Shown here piece by piece: positions 1 through 7,929 of a stretch of 64,000 nucleotides of DNA. The stretch comes from an uncultured Sphingomonas sp. (GTDB lineage: Bacteria > Pseudomonadota > Alphaproteobacteria > Sphingomonadales > Sphingomonadaceae): contig NZ_CALMAW010000062.1 of the NCBI RefSeq assembly GCF_937859915.1, forward strand, positions 1-64,000. The letters run 5' to 3'. The notes beneath the pieces are model-generated. The model was not told where the DNA came from. It ran no database searches and saw only the letters and a list, made by a program, of their open reading frames with translations. Numbering within the stretch: position 1 is the stretch's first letter; every line of letters begins with the position of its first letter. The translations under genes and the position numbers were made by a program.

Positions 1-82
1 TGGCAACGACAAGTGATAGGCGCGCTGCCGCCTTAGCCGGGGTGTCCGGCGCAGCACCCGTCAAATGTCGAAGGAAACCACA

Positions 83-595
83 ATGAACGTGCTTCTGGCC
101 GATCATGCCCATCGCGTGATCAAGATCCCCGCGACCTCGATCAGGTCGATCATCGGCGTCGAGCATGCCGATCTTCCCGGGGATAAGAAGGGCTGCAAGT
201 CGATCCTCCGCTACGATTTCGGCGCCGGCCCGATGTTCGCCTGGCTGCGCACCGCGGCAGAGCAGGTGATGGTCCAGGCGACGAAGTTCGCGCCCGCGCC
301 ATGGGTGCCGCTCACGACGACCGAAGGCGACGACGTCTATCTGCTCGCGCCGTCCATCATTGCGACCCACGGGCTCGACCCTGACGAATGCGCCGGCGCC
401 AACACGCGGGTCGACTTCGACGCGTTCGGCGATGGGCGCGAGATCAAGTTCGCGACGGTCGTCGAGACCGACGACGAGATCGAGGCAGCCAGGGCCGTCG
501 TCGAGGCCAGCCTTGCCGAGGCGCTCCAGCCGAAACCCGCGCAGCTCAACAGCCCTCGTCCCGCACGGCGCGCCCGCAATCACGCCAAGCGCTGA
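83..595 (+). CDS. Hypothetical prophage protein
   Basis: This protein of about 170 residues has no family I recognise. It has no signal peptide or membrane segment and ends in a basic, proline-containing tail (RPARRARNHAKR). The ORF track starts at 65, but ATG 83 has a good AAGGAA ribosome binding site 6 bases upstream and ATG 65 has none, so I prefer 83. It opens a run of same-strand small genes that leads into tail-type proteins, so a virion-associated role is inferred from position only. The first 16 bases of the window can be read as the last codons of an upstream gene ending in TGA. Confidence 0.7.
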   Translation: MNVLLADHAHRVIKIPATSIRSIIGVEHADLPGDKKGCKSILRYDFGAGPMFAWLRTAAEQVMVQATKFAPAPWVPLTTTEGDDVYLLAPSIIATHGLDPDECAGANTRVDFDAFGDGREIKFATVVETDDEIEAARAVVEASLAEALQPKPAQLNSPRPARRARNHAKR

Positions 596-628
596 GCCAC
601 CCGACCACCATCATAAGGATCGAACCCC

Positions 629-928
629 ATGGCCGACGATAGCACCACCACGACCGCCCCGACCGACGCCGAAGTCGCTCAGGCTCAGCAGGTCATCGCA
701 GCCTCGCAGGCAGCCGCGGCGGCGGCGCAGGCGGCCAAGATGAAGCCGATCACCGACTTCGTCGCGTCCGACAGCGCCGCCCAGGTGCGCGCCGCGCTCG
801 AGGCGCTGCTGCCGGCGTTCATCATGGACCAGACCTATGGCGCCTCGATCAACGCTGCTCTGACCGGGCTGCGCAATCTTGGCGTGCCGCTGCCGGCCGC
901 GGCGCCCGCGTCGGCGCCGACCGCCTAA
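629..928 (+). CDS. Small Ala-rich hypothetical prophage protein
   Basis: A 99-residue protein that I do not recognise. The N-terminal half is low complexity (runs of Thr, Ala and Gln) and is predicted helical. The middle carries a more ordinary segment (ITDFVASDSAAQVRAALEAL), and the end is Ala/Pro rich. AAGGA lies about 9 bases before the ATG. It sits 33 bases after the previous gene and 30 before the next, in the same apparent operon. A small structural or assembly role in the tail is possible, but nothing in the sequence shows it. Confidence 0.65.
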   Translation: MADDSTTTTAPTDAEVAQAQQVIAASQAAAAAAQAAKMKPITDFVASDSAAQVRAALEALLPAFIMDQTYGASINAALTGLRNLGVPLPAAAPASAPTA

Positions 929-958
929 GCCCCACGCGTCCAGGTCGAGGAGAACCCC

Positions 959-1120
959 GTGGCCAGCCTGACCGACCTTTCCTTGAGCACCACAACCCTT
1001 CCGGCCGGGACGACCGTGGGCGCGGTGCTGGCCGTGATCCAGGGCGTCTCGGCCGCGATCGTGCAGACCTATGTGCCGTCCGAGGACTTCTCGGACTATC
1101 GCAACAGTGAGAACCTCTGA
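959..1120 (+). CDS. Small hypothetical protein, GTG start (not in ORF track)
   Basis: A 53-residue ORF beginning VASLTDLSLSTTTLPAGTTV and ending in TGA at 1118-1120. It starts with GTG and has AGGAG at the right distance (about 948-952). Its stop overlaps the ATG of the next gene by one base (TGATG), the arrangement expected for translational coupling. It fills what would otherwise be a gap in a tightly packed operon. No family is recognised. The beta-rich start resembles small phage structural proteins, which is only an impression. Confidence 0.6.
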   Translation: MASLTDLSLSTTTLPAGTTVGAVLAVIQGVSAAIVQTYVPSEDFSDYRNSENL

Positions 1121-1779
1121 TGGGGGTCAATGTCACCGCCACAGGGGCGGCAGCAGCCTTCGCCCAGCCTCAGCTCGTCAACGGCACGTGGGAGCTCGTC
1201 CAGACGGCCGCGCTGCCGGTCGTTGCCGTAGCGACGGTCTATGCACTGTCCATCACCGAGACGAACGACGGCTATGCCAATAGCCCGCACACGACCGCGC
1301 TGAGCGTCACCATGCTGCCGCCAAGCAATTCTGACGTCAACGCGACGAGGGGTAACGTCAACGTGCCGCCCGAGCGCCTGGTCACGCTGGGGCTTGTGCC
1401 GTCCATCTCGAACGTCACGCCGCTGACGACCGAGAGCGCCTATACGTGGAAGGCGCCGTTCGGCCCGACCGATCGCGTCGGCTATGCGATGGACTGGTCG
1501 GCACTGCTGTTCGAGGACGATCTGATCGAGGACATCCTCGCGATCACGGTATCGCCGCAGGGCGCCGCGCTCGGCGTCTCGATCGACACCACGACGGGTC
1601 GGGGACCGAAGATCGACACCGGCGGGACCATGATCGGGCTGCACTTCCGCGACACCGGCGACACCACGGTCTCGTCGTTCTCCGGCGCCGGCATCAGCGT
1701 CGGCATCTCGGTCCAGATATCTACCATAGCGGGCGACGTTCTCACTCGGACCGCCGCGCTGATCGTGAGGCAGCTATGA
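1120..1779 (+). CDS. Probable phage tail/fiber adaptor-like structural protein
   Basis: This 219-residue protein is beta-rich, with no signal peptide or membrane segment. The second half has the layout of phage fiber-tail adaptor proteins: a GYAMDWS segment, then a repeated pattern of short beta strands around a threonine/glycine stretch, then a C-terminal strand ending near TRTAALIV. That assignment is pattern memory, not a search. Its ATG overlaps the previous stop by one base, and its own stop overlaps the next gene (ATGA), so the three small genes are probably translated together. The position just before the large glycosidase-tail protein supports a distal tail role. Confidence 0.5.
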   Translation: MGVNVTATGAAAAFAQPQLVNGTWELVQTAALPVVAVATVYALSITETNDGYANSPHTTALSVTMLPPSNSDVNATRGNVNVPPERLVTLGLVPSISNVTPLTTESAYTWKAPFGPTDRVGYAMDWSALLFEDDLIEDILAITVSPQGAALGVSIDTTTGRGPKIDTGGTMIGLHFRDTGDTTVSSFSGAGISVGISVQISTIAGDVLTRTAALIVRQL

Positions 1780-2015
1780 CCGAGATCCGGGACGGCGCGC
1801 GCATCCGCGTCACGATCGACGGCGTCTACGACGGCATCGCGGGCGTGCAAGGCGACCAGCTTTGGTTTCCGAGCACGAACCGCATGCCGCAGCCGAAGAC
1901 GATGACGGCGATCGTCGGCGACACCATCGCTTCGGTCTGGGTGGCCCGCGCGCCCGGTTTCAGCAGCAAGGCGCCGTACCTGGTCGCCACCATCCTCACC
2001 AGCAGCCCCGCCTAA
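1776..2015 (+). CDS. Small hypothetical prophage protein, coupled to upstream gene
   Basis: A 79-residue protein. The ORF track shows it only as the end of a longer shadow ORF, but the ATG at 1776 overlaps the preceding TGA as ATGA and gives a natural start, MTEIRDGARIRV. It looks like a compact beta protein (RVTIDGVYDG, then GDTIASVWVA). No family is recognised. The 4-base overlap and same strand place it in the tail operon. Confidence 0.6.
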   Translation: MTEIRDGARIRVTIDGVYDGIAGVQGDQLWFPSTNRMPQPKTMTAIVGDTIASVWVARAPGFSSKAPYLVATILTSSPA

Positions 2016-2030
2016 ACCCAGGAGACCTCC

Positions 2031-2639
2031 ATGTTCCGCAAGGCTATCCTCGCCGCAGCGCTGCTGCTGGCGAGCCTTCCGCTCGTCGCCGCCCCGGCTG
2101 CTGCCGCGAACCTCAACATCAAGGACGGCAACAGCACCGCCCAGGTGCTGTGCGCCATCTCGATGTCCGATGGCTCGCTCTCCGAGTGCAACATCCTCAC
2201 CGATACGACGGGCACGAAGATTGACCCGGCGACCAAGCAGTTGCAGCAGTCGACAATCACGACGCTCGGCTCGCCGTTCCAGGCGGGTGGCTCGATCGGG
2301 AACACCTCGTTCGGCATCAGCGGGACGCTGCCGGCCTTCGCCGCGCCGCCCACGGTTAACTTTGGCACGCTGAATGGCGCCGCGACGGACGCGACCCTTC
2401 AGTTGATCAAGACGAATACCAAACCGGCGACCAGCTTCGGCGCCGTAACCGTCGGCACAGCCTTCACCCCCGGCATCGGTCTCGCCGCGATCTGCACGGC
2501 AGCAGGCAACATCGTGCTGAACGGATCGGACGGATCCGCAATCACGGTCCCCGTGAACATCGGGTTCAACCAGTTCGGCTTCGGCGTCGCGAAGGTCGCG
2601 AGCCAGACGGCGACCTGCACCTTCACCAACCTTCTCTAA
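2031..2639 (+). CDS. Prophage-encoded secreted protein, unknown function
   Basis: This 202-residue protein has a clear Sec signal peptide (basic MFRK, a hydrophobic Ala/Leu core, and a cleavage-type AAPAAAA near residue 25). The mature part is Thr/Gly/Ala/Asn rich and beta-like, with three cysteines, including CAISMSDGS and one near the C-terminus (TCTF). That fits an exported, possibly disulfide-bonded protein. It sits 15 bases after the previous gene, with GGAGA before the start. A Sec-exported protein inside a tail operon is unusual. It may be lysogenic-conversion cargo or an envelope-facing factor. I do not recognise a family. Confidence 0.65.
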   Translation: MFRKAILAAALLLASLPLVAAPAAAANLNIKDGNSTAQVLCAISMSDGSLSECNILTDTTGTKIDPATKQLQQSTITTLGSPFQAGGSIGNTSFGISGTLPAFAAPPTVNFGTLNGAATDATLQLIKTNTKPATSFGAVTVGTAFTPGIGLAAICTAAGNIVLNGSDGSAITVPVNIGFNQFGFGVAKVASQTATCTFTNLL

Positions 2640-2663
2640 GCCTTCAGATCAAGGATCACCCCC

Positions 2664-5492
2664 ATGGTGAACACCGTCCTCGCGCCAGCGCCACAGGCTG
2701 CCGCAACGTCCAGCTTCACGCCAACGCCGGCTGCGCTGCGCACGTCACTCGACGAGACAGTGCAGATGGGCGCCGTCGCGATGACGCCGTTTGCCGCGAT
2801 CCAGGCGCTGCCCGGCACTGCGATCTATGTCGATCCGACCGAGACCTATCAGCAGATGTTCGGCGCTGGCGCGGCTCTGACCGAGAGCACCTGCTATGTG
2901 CTCGCCAACTTCTGCACACCAGCGCAGCGCAAGGCGCTTCTGACGATGGCGTTCGGGACGGATGGCTTCTCGACCTGTCGCATCCAAATGGGGACGTCCG
3001 ATTTCACATGGCGTGGCACGTCGGGCTACTACACATATTCCGACGCCGACGATGGTACCGACGCAACGCTTCCGAATTTCACGATCGCAAAGGATATGGA
3101 ATACATCATTCCAGTCTTGCGCGAGGCGCTGGCGATCAATCCACGCCTCAAGTTTATCTTCTGCCCGTGGTCCCCACCCGCGTTTCTGAAGACAATAAAT
3201 TCACTGCTAGGGTCGGTCAACGGCGTCCTCAACACCTTCAATGGCACGCCAGCAAATTACGCCATCTATGCCACCTATTTCGTCAAGGCACTGACGGCTT
3301 ACCGCGCAGCTGGCATCCCTGTGTGGGCCGTGACGATGCAGAACGAGGGAAACTACGGACCCTCGACCTATCCGGGCTGCGTCTGGACGGGCGTGCAGAT
3401 GGCCGCGTTCGCCGACATACTCGGGCCAGCGCTAGCAGGCGCCGGCTTTGGTCATGTCAAAATCCTTACCGGCGATATGAATTGGTCGAACGCGACGGGC
3501 TACACCGGCGCAAGCGGGGACCTCGTAACGAACGTATGGGCCGACGCTACCGCGGCGGGCTATGTCACAGGTGCTGGCTATCACGGGTATTCCACGGCCG
3601 GAGCGCACGAATTTGAGCTGTCGCGCGCGAAGAATAACCTCAACAAGGAAATCCACTTCACGGAGATGTGCTCGGTAGGAAGCTTGAGCAATAAGCAAAT
3701 CCTCCAGCAGCATCTCGCCAATGCGATCATTGGATCAATCCGCTGCGGCGCTAACAGCGTCACGTTCTGGAACCTGTTTCTTGAGCCCCTCAGCAACGGC
3801 CTGTATCAGCCTTTCGCACCCGCCTATGCGATCGTGGCGCCTTGCGCGACGGTTTCAACGGACGGCAATGCGACGGTCGTTAAGCGCCCCGAATATATGG
3901 CACTCGCCCACCTCACCAACGTAATGAGACCGGGCGCGCGCCGCTGTAAGAGCACGTCGTTCGGTGTCGGCGAGAGCGATCTTGTCGTCCAGAATGTGGC
4001 TTTCACGAATCCCGACGGCACGACTGGCATTCTGCTCTTCAACAATGCGACGACCGCGCAGTCTGTGTCGATCGTGGAAGGCCCGTCCGGTTTTGTATCG
4101 TTCCTGACGCTTGCGGCGGGTGACATCGTGTCGGTGAATTACGCCGCGCCGAAGAGCGTCGCCGCTACCGGTACTCTTACTGCACCTGGGCCTGTCACCG
4201 GCTTGACAGCCACGTCGGCGAATGGCGTCAATACGTTGTCGTGGACCGCGCCATCCGCGCCGGATGCTAGCGGTCTCGGTGGATATCAGGTCCGCCGCAG
4301 CACGACCTCTGGCGCAGAGGTCATCACCAACGGCGCAGCGCTTGCGGGGGATACGTCGTTCGTCGATTTGGATACGGTCGTCGGCACGACATACTTCTAT
4401 CAGGTGTTCCCGCTTAGTGCCGGCGGATTTGCTACAACGAGCCCAGAAACCTCCGTTTTGACGGCCGCGAGCAAGCCCGGCGCCCCCACAATCACAGTGG
4501 CGAGCGGCAACGCACAGAATATCATCTCGCTCTCCAAATCACCGAACACGAATGGTGCCGCCATTTCGGGATATAATATATTCCGGTCCACCACGGCTGG
4601 TGGAGAAGGGACGACGCCATACGCCTCGAACCAGTCGCTGCCCTACACGGACACGGCTGCCGCCAACGGCACGGCTTATTACTACACGGCGGCGGCGATT
4701 AACTCGGTCGGCGCGGGCGCGCAGAGTGCCGAGGTATCAGCAACCCCCGGCGCTTCTCCGGTGCACTATATGAGCGTGTCCGGTAGCAACTCGAACGCCT
4801 ATGCTAATGGCAGCACGGCAAACCGCGGCACGGACAGCTTTATCGATGCAACGGTTTGGAGCGCCCTAACGGCATATCAAGGCGCGACTAGCGGCAAGAA
4901 TATGCCGCTAGTTCATACTTGGTCCTCCGGCACCGCGGGGGCGTCCAATGCGTCATGGAACTTCTGCATGGGGCCAACCAATCTGCCCACGTTGCTGTTT
5001 TTTACAGCGGCGGGCGTTTACGGCTCGGCCGTAGGCTCCGCTGCGCTCAGCACAGTTTTCACTCCGGGCGCTGCAAACGGTATTTATCTTCGTGCGGCTC
5101 TCAATCTTGGTACGACGGCGGTAACATCGGCAATCATGGTCGGCGGTTCGACCGTTAACGGGGCTAACTCAGGCGGCACGGCATTTTCGGTGCCAGCGGG
5201 CTCGGCGGCGTTCTTCTACTCGACGGACGGAATCACGTGGACGCAGCTGGGCAGCACCGTCACTGGCCTCCCGACGACCGGCCTCAACCAAAAGGGCGGC
5301 GCACCCGTCGTCGGGCACAATGGCAACTCGGACACGCCGCCAACCGGCAAGTTCTTCAAGGCGATCGTCCGCAATTCGACAGCGATCCTGTGGAACCCGG
5401 ACTTTACTATCCAGGCTTCGGCTATCGCATCGTTCGCCGATACCGCGCCGACGCCGAACACCTGGAATATCAACAACTCGACGGAGGTATAA
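2664..5492 (+). CDS. GH30-family glycosidase fused to FnIII and lectin-like tail domain
   Basis: This 942-residue multidomain protein starts with a GH30 (glucosylceramidase/glucuronoxylanase clan) barrel at about residues 45-500. It shows FGAGAALTES, the SPW-type motif WSPPAFLKT, the acid/base motif MQNEG (E near 228) and the nucleophile motif HFTEMCS (E near 334), with normal spacing between the two glutamates. Two fibronectin type III modules follow (about 505-600 and 602-695). The C-terminal 240 residues are beta-rich with YSTDGITW, like concanavalin-type lectin domains of phage tail proteins. There is no signal peptide. It probably cleaves a host surface glycan during adsorption. The substrate is unknown, and sphingan-type polysaccharide is only a guess. 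Confidence 0.8.
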   Translation: MVNTVLAPAPQAAATSSFTPTPAALRTSLDETVQMGAVAMTPFAAIQALPGTAIYVDPTETYQQMFGAGAALTESTCYVLANFCTPAQRKALLTMAFGTDGFSTCRIQMGTSDFTWRGTSGYYTYSDADDGTDATLPNFTIAKDMEYIIPVLREALAINPRLKFIFCPWSPPAFLKTINSLLGSVNGVLNTFNGTPANYAIYATYFVKALTAYRAAGIPVWAVTMQNEGNYGPSTYPGCVWTGVQMAAFADILGPALAGAGFGHVKILTGDMNWSNATGYTGASGDLVTNVWADATAAGYVTGAGYHGYSTAGAHEFELSRAKNNLNKEIHFTEMCSVGSLSNKQILQQHLANAIIGSIRCGANSVTFWNLFLEPLSNGLYQPFAPAYAIVAPCATVSTDGNATVVKRPEYMALAHLTNVMRPGARRCKSTSFGVGESDLVVQNVAFTNPDGTTGILLFNNATTAQSVSIVEGPSGFVSFLTLAAGDIVSVNYAAPKSVAATGTLTAPGPVTGLTATSANGVNTLSWTAPSAPDASGLGGYQVRRSTTSGAEVITNGAALAGDTSFVDLDTVVGTTYFYQVFPLSAGGFATTSPETSVLTAASKPGAPTITVASGNAQNIISLSKSPNTNGAAISGYNIFRSTTAGGEGTTPYASNQSLPYTDTAAANGTAYYYTAAAINSVGAGAQSAEVSATPGASPVHYMSVSGSNSNAYANGSTANRGTDSFIDATVWSALTAYQGATSGKNMPLVHTWSSGTAGASNASWNFCMGPTNLPTLLFFTAAGVYGSAVGSAALSTVFTPGAANGIYLRAALNLGTTAVTSAIMVGGSTVNGANSGGTAFSVPAGSAAFFYSTDGITWTQLGSTVTGLPTTGLNQKGGAPVVGHNGNSDTPPTGKFFKAIVRNSTAILWNPDFTIQASAIASFADTAPTPNTWNINNSTEV

Positions 5493-5495
5493 GCC

Positions 5496-6764
5496 ATGAT
5501 CCGCACCCTCATCGCCGCAGCCCTAGCGCTGCTCACCACTCCCGCTATCGCCGCGACGGTCCCGATCGCACCTGGCACGCTCAACGTCCAACAGGGCGAC
5601 ATCCTCGTCGCCAGCAAGCCACTGACGAACGCTATCACGGCGGCGCGCACAATGGTTCAGCCAGCCGCGTCTTACTGGATTGACCGGATGACCGGGCAGA
5701 AGTTCTATCTGTCGGGCGGCGCCACGACGCTCGGCGTGCTTGGCCCGGCGACGAGCGGCTATGTCGCAAACGGCTTCCACTATCAGGTGATGGATGGCCA
5801 AGCCGCGACAGTAGTCGCCCCTGTCGCTCCTGTGGCACCGATTACCCCTGTCGTCCCGCCAGGCTCGGCCGGTCCGCTCTACGGCATCAACGTGAGCGGC
5901 GGCGAGTTCGGCGGTGCATCTGCCATCGCGGGCGCCCTGATCCCCGTTCCGGCCGACCTCGCCGCCTATCATGCGGTCGGCTACAACCTGTTTCGCATCC
6001 CGTTCAAGGCGGGCCAGCTTGATACCGCCCTGCCCAAGCTGGTCGCGCTCGCGAATTGGTGCGTGACGAACAGCGTCCCGTGCATGTTCGATCGCCACGA
6101 ATATAGCTGGCCAGCCGTCGCCGATCAGGTAGCGTTCGCGGTCAAGTTCGACAGCCTCATGCCCAAGAGCGCGTTCGTCCAGCTCGACCTGATGAATGAG
6201 CCGGGTGGCTTCACTGCCTCCAATGCCTGGGATCAATGGGCAACCGACGAGCAGGCCATCGTGACCGGCATTCGCAAGGCGGGCGTCACGCGGCGCCTAT
6301 GGGTCGAATGGTACAGCTACAGCGCCGCCTTCCGCTTCGACAAAGGCAAGCGCGCTCCGGCCGCCTGCGATAGCGCCGCCTGCGCGATGGCAAAGCTCCC
6401 CGGTGGCACCATCATTGATCCGCTGCACCTGACGGGTCTCGAAGGTCACCGCTACTTCGACAGCAATAGCTCGGGCACGCACAATAGCTGTGCCACGTTC
6501 ACCAACATCATGGCCTTCGCACAGCAGGCAATCCCGTTCGGCATGCCGGTGATGATCGGCGAGACCGGCCTGGGCAACAGCACGACCGGCATGTCGCCGA
6601 CTTGCACTGCGCTCGCGCCTCAGGTGATGGCCGAGATCAAGGCTGCACCGAACCTCTATGGGGTGACCTGGTGGGGTGGTGGCCTGCATTGGTCCACAAG
6701 CTACCTGTTCCGAACGCTGCCCGATGCCACCTCGCCCTATATCCAGATGACAACGGGGAAGTGA
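5496..6764 (+). CDS. Secreted GH5 (GH5_5-like) glycoside hydrolase
   Basis: This 422-residue protein starts at ATG 5496 with GGAGGT inside the end of the GH30 gene. It has a signal peptide (MIRTLIAAALALL..AIAA), an N-terminal domain of about 100 residues of unknown type, a Pro/Val linker, and a catalytic barrel from about residue 128. The barrel shows YGINVSGGEFGG, LMNEP (acid/base E near 235), HRYFDSNSSGT and IGETG (nucleophile E near 356), which matches bacterial and fungal GH5_5 endoglucanases. It is expected to hydrolyse a beta-glucan-type backbone outside the cytoplasm. Being paired with GH30 in one operon suggests both act on the same capsule or exopolysaccharide. Confidence 0.8.
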   Translation: MIRTLIAAALALLTTPAIAATVPIAPGTLNVQQGDILVASKPLTNAITAARTMVQPAASYWIDRMTGQKFYLSGGATTLGVLGPATSGYVANGFHYQVMDGQAATVVAPVAPVAPITPVVPPGSAGPLYGINVSGGEFGGASAIAGALIPVPADLAAYHAVGYNLFRIPFKAGQLDTALPKLVALANWCVTNSVPCMFDRHEYSWPAVADQVAFAVKFDSLMPKSAFVQLDLMNEPGGFTASNAWDQWATDEQAIVTGIRKAGVTRRLWVEWYSYSAAFRFDKGKRAPAACDSAACAMAKLPGGTIIDPLHLTGLEGHRYFDSNSSGTHNSCATFTNIMAFAQQAIPFGMPVMIGETGLGNSTTGMSPTCTALAPQVMAEIKAAPNLYGVTWWGGGLHWSTSYLFRTLPDATSPYIQMTTGK

Positions 6765-7057
6765 TGCGGACAGCGACCCTAAGCGACCAGCGCTTGGTCG
6801 CCTCGATCCTCGCCCCCGGCGTCCACCTAGTCCGCTTCTTCCCGGACGCAGGCCGACACTACGATCGCATGATCGTCGTCACCGAACGGAACGGCGGGCG
6901 CGAGCTTCACCTGTCCGGGTGGATCGGCAAGCCGCTCGACCGGTCGGAATGGCTGGCGGCCCGCGACGCGCTCTTCCCGGCAGCGGAGGTTGTCGTCTTC
7001 GAGCGCCTGCGGGCGGACGGCGTCTTCTCGCATCGGCGGTTGCCGCTGCGGCGATAG
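6764..7057 (+). CDS. Small hypothetical prophage protein
   Basis: This 97-residue protein starts at ATG 6764, sharing one base with the GH5 stop (TGATG). The ORF track shows a longer in-frame extension that overlaps GH5 and is unlikely. The sequence is mixed alpha/beta with a basic C-terminus (HRRLPLRR). No family is recognised. It is the last gene before a strong 11-bp hairpin, so it probably closes the tail transcription unit. Confidence 0.55.
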   Translation: MRTATLSDQRLVASILAPGVHLVRFFPDAGRHYDRMIVVTERNGGRELHLSGWIGKPLDRSEWLAARDALFPAAEVVVFERLRADGVFSHRRLPLRR

Positions 7058-7100
7058 CCGGCGCGCCTACCGCGGGGAGCGGGAACGAAGGCGCGCCGGC
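7057..7100. terminator. Perfect 11-bp stem hairpin after tail operon
   Basis: GCCGGCGCGCC and GGCGCGCCGGC form a perfect inverted repeat around a 22-base loop, starting on the last base of the upstream stop codon. There is no T-run, so it may be a Rho-assisted or transcript-stabilising 3' end rather than a classical intrinsic terminator. It separates the tail and enzyme genes from the lysis genes. Confidence 0.5.
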
Positions 7101-7169
7101 CGAGCGGGAATGCTCGCATAGTTAACGGCTGTTGTGGCCGACCCTTTAGTCACGGAGCGAGGTGCCTTG

Positions 7170-7451
7170 ATGGACACCACTACCCTATTCCGGGCGGTCA
7201 GCTTGGCGATGTGCGTCGTCGTCTGCGGCGCGCTTTCACCGGCGACATGGCGCGTCGTCGCCAGGCGGCAGCGCTCGCTCGATCCGATTTGGTTCTCGGT
7301 CTTCTTCCTGTTCCTGAACCGGATCGCATTCCTGTTCCAGGGGATGACCGGCATCGGGTGGATGCTCGACTGGTGCTACGTCTCAGCGATCATCGCGACC
7401 GGGATCTTCTCCATCAACGCATGGGGGTACATTCGTCATGAGCGTCCCTGA
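7170..7451 (+). CDS. Small prophage membrane protein (holin-position)
   Basis: This 93-residue protein starts MDTTTLFRAVS. I prefer ATG 7170 (GGAGCGAGG upstream) to the GTG at 7134 in the track. It has about three hydrophobic segments: an N-terminal VSLAMCVVVCGAL, a middle WFSVFFLFL and a C-terminal CYVSAIIATGIF. Size, topology and position at the start of the lysis block fit a holin or holin regulator, but no family is recognised. Its end overlaps the next gene by 14 bases. Confidence 0.6.
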   Translation: MDTTTLFRAVSLAMCVVVCGALSPATWRVVARRQRSLDPIWFSVFFLFLNRIAFLFQGMTGIGWMLDWCYVSAIIATGIFSINAWGYIRHERP

Positions 7452-7926
7452 TGCCGTGTCCAATGTGAAGATCGTGGCCCAGTCTGGCCTGTTCGGCACG
7501 GGCATTACGCTCGGCAACGCGCTGATCGGCATCTTGAACCTGATCTGTGGCGGCGCCCTGGTCGCCTTCATCCGCACGCGTCCGAAGATAATGGAGATCG
7601 GCAACCTGCGCCGGAAGGACGAGTTCGACCTGATGAGTGAGCGGATCGCTAAGCTGGAGGGGAATATCGAGACGGAGCGCGCCGGACGTGAGGCTGAGCG
7701 GGTTCGACACGAAGCCGAGGTCGCCATCCTGCGGCACAGCGTCGCCAACTCCAACACATGTCTCGACGCCATCCTGTTGCTGCTCGAGGCGGCTCCGGAG
7801 AAAGCGGCCGAGCACGCGGCCAAGATCCGGAAGATGCGCGAAGATATGCGCGACCGCGAGGAGCGCGAGAAGTCCAGCTTCGCCGCAGCCAAGATCGCGG
7901 CGACCGCCATCCCGCTGAAGGATTGA
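7438..7926 (+). CDS. Membrane-anchored coiled-coil protein, spanin-like
   Basis: This 162-residue protein has one hydrophobic N-terminal segment (about 15-45) followed by a long charged heptad-like helix from about residue 55 (KLEGNIETERAGREAE) to 150. This is the architecture of inner-membrane spanins (Rz type), and it lies between a small membrane protein and the lytic transglycosylase. No nested Rz1-type lipoprotein was found, so the spanin call is inference from topology and context. It overlaps the upstream gene by 14 bases. Three bases after its stop comes the first copy of the hairpin module. Confidence 0.5.
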   Translation: MSVPDAVSNVKIVAQSGLFGTGITLGNALIGILNLICGGALVAFIRTRPKIMEIGNLRRKDEFDLMSERIAKLEGNIETERAGREAERVRHEAEVAILRHSVANSNTCLDAILLLLEAAPEKAAEHAAKIRKMREDMRDREEREKSSFAAAKIAATAIPLKD

Positions 7927-7929
7927 GAC

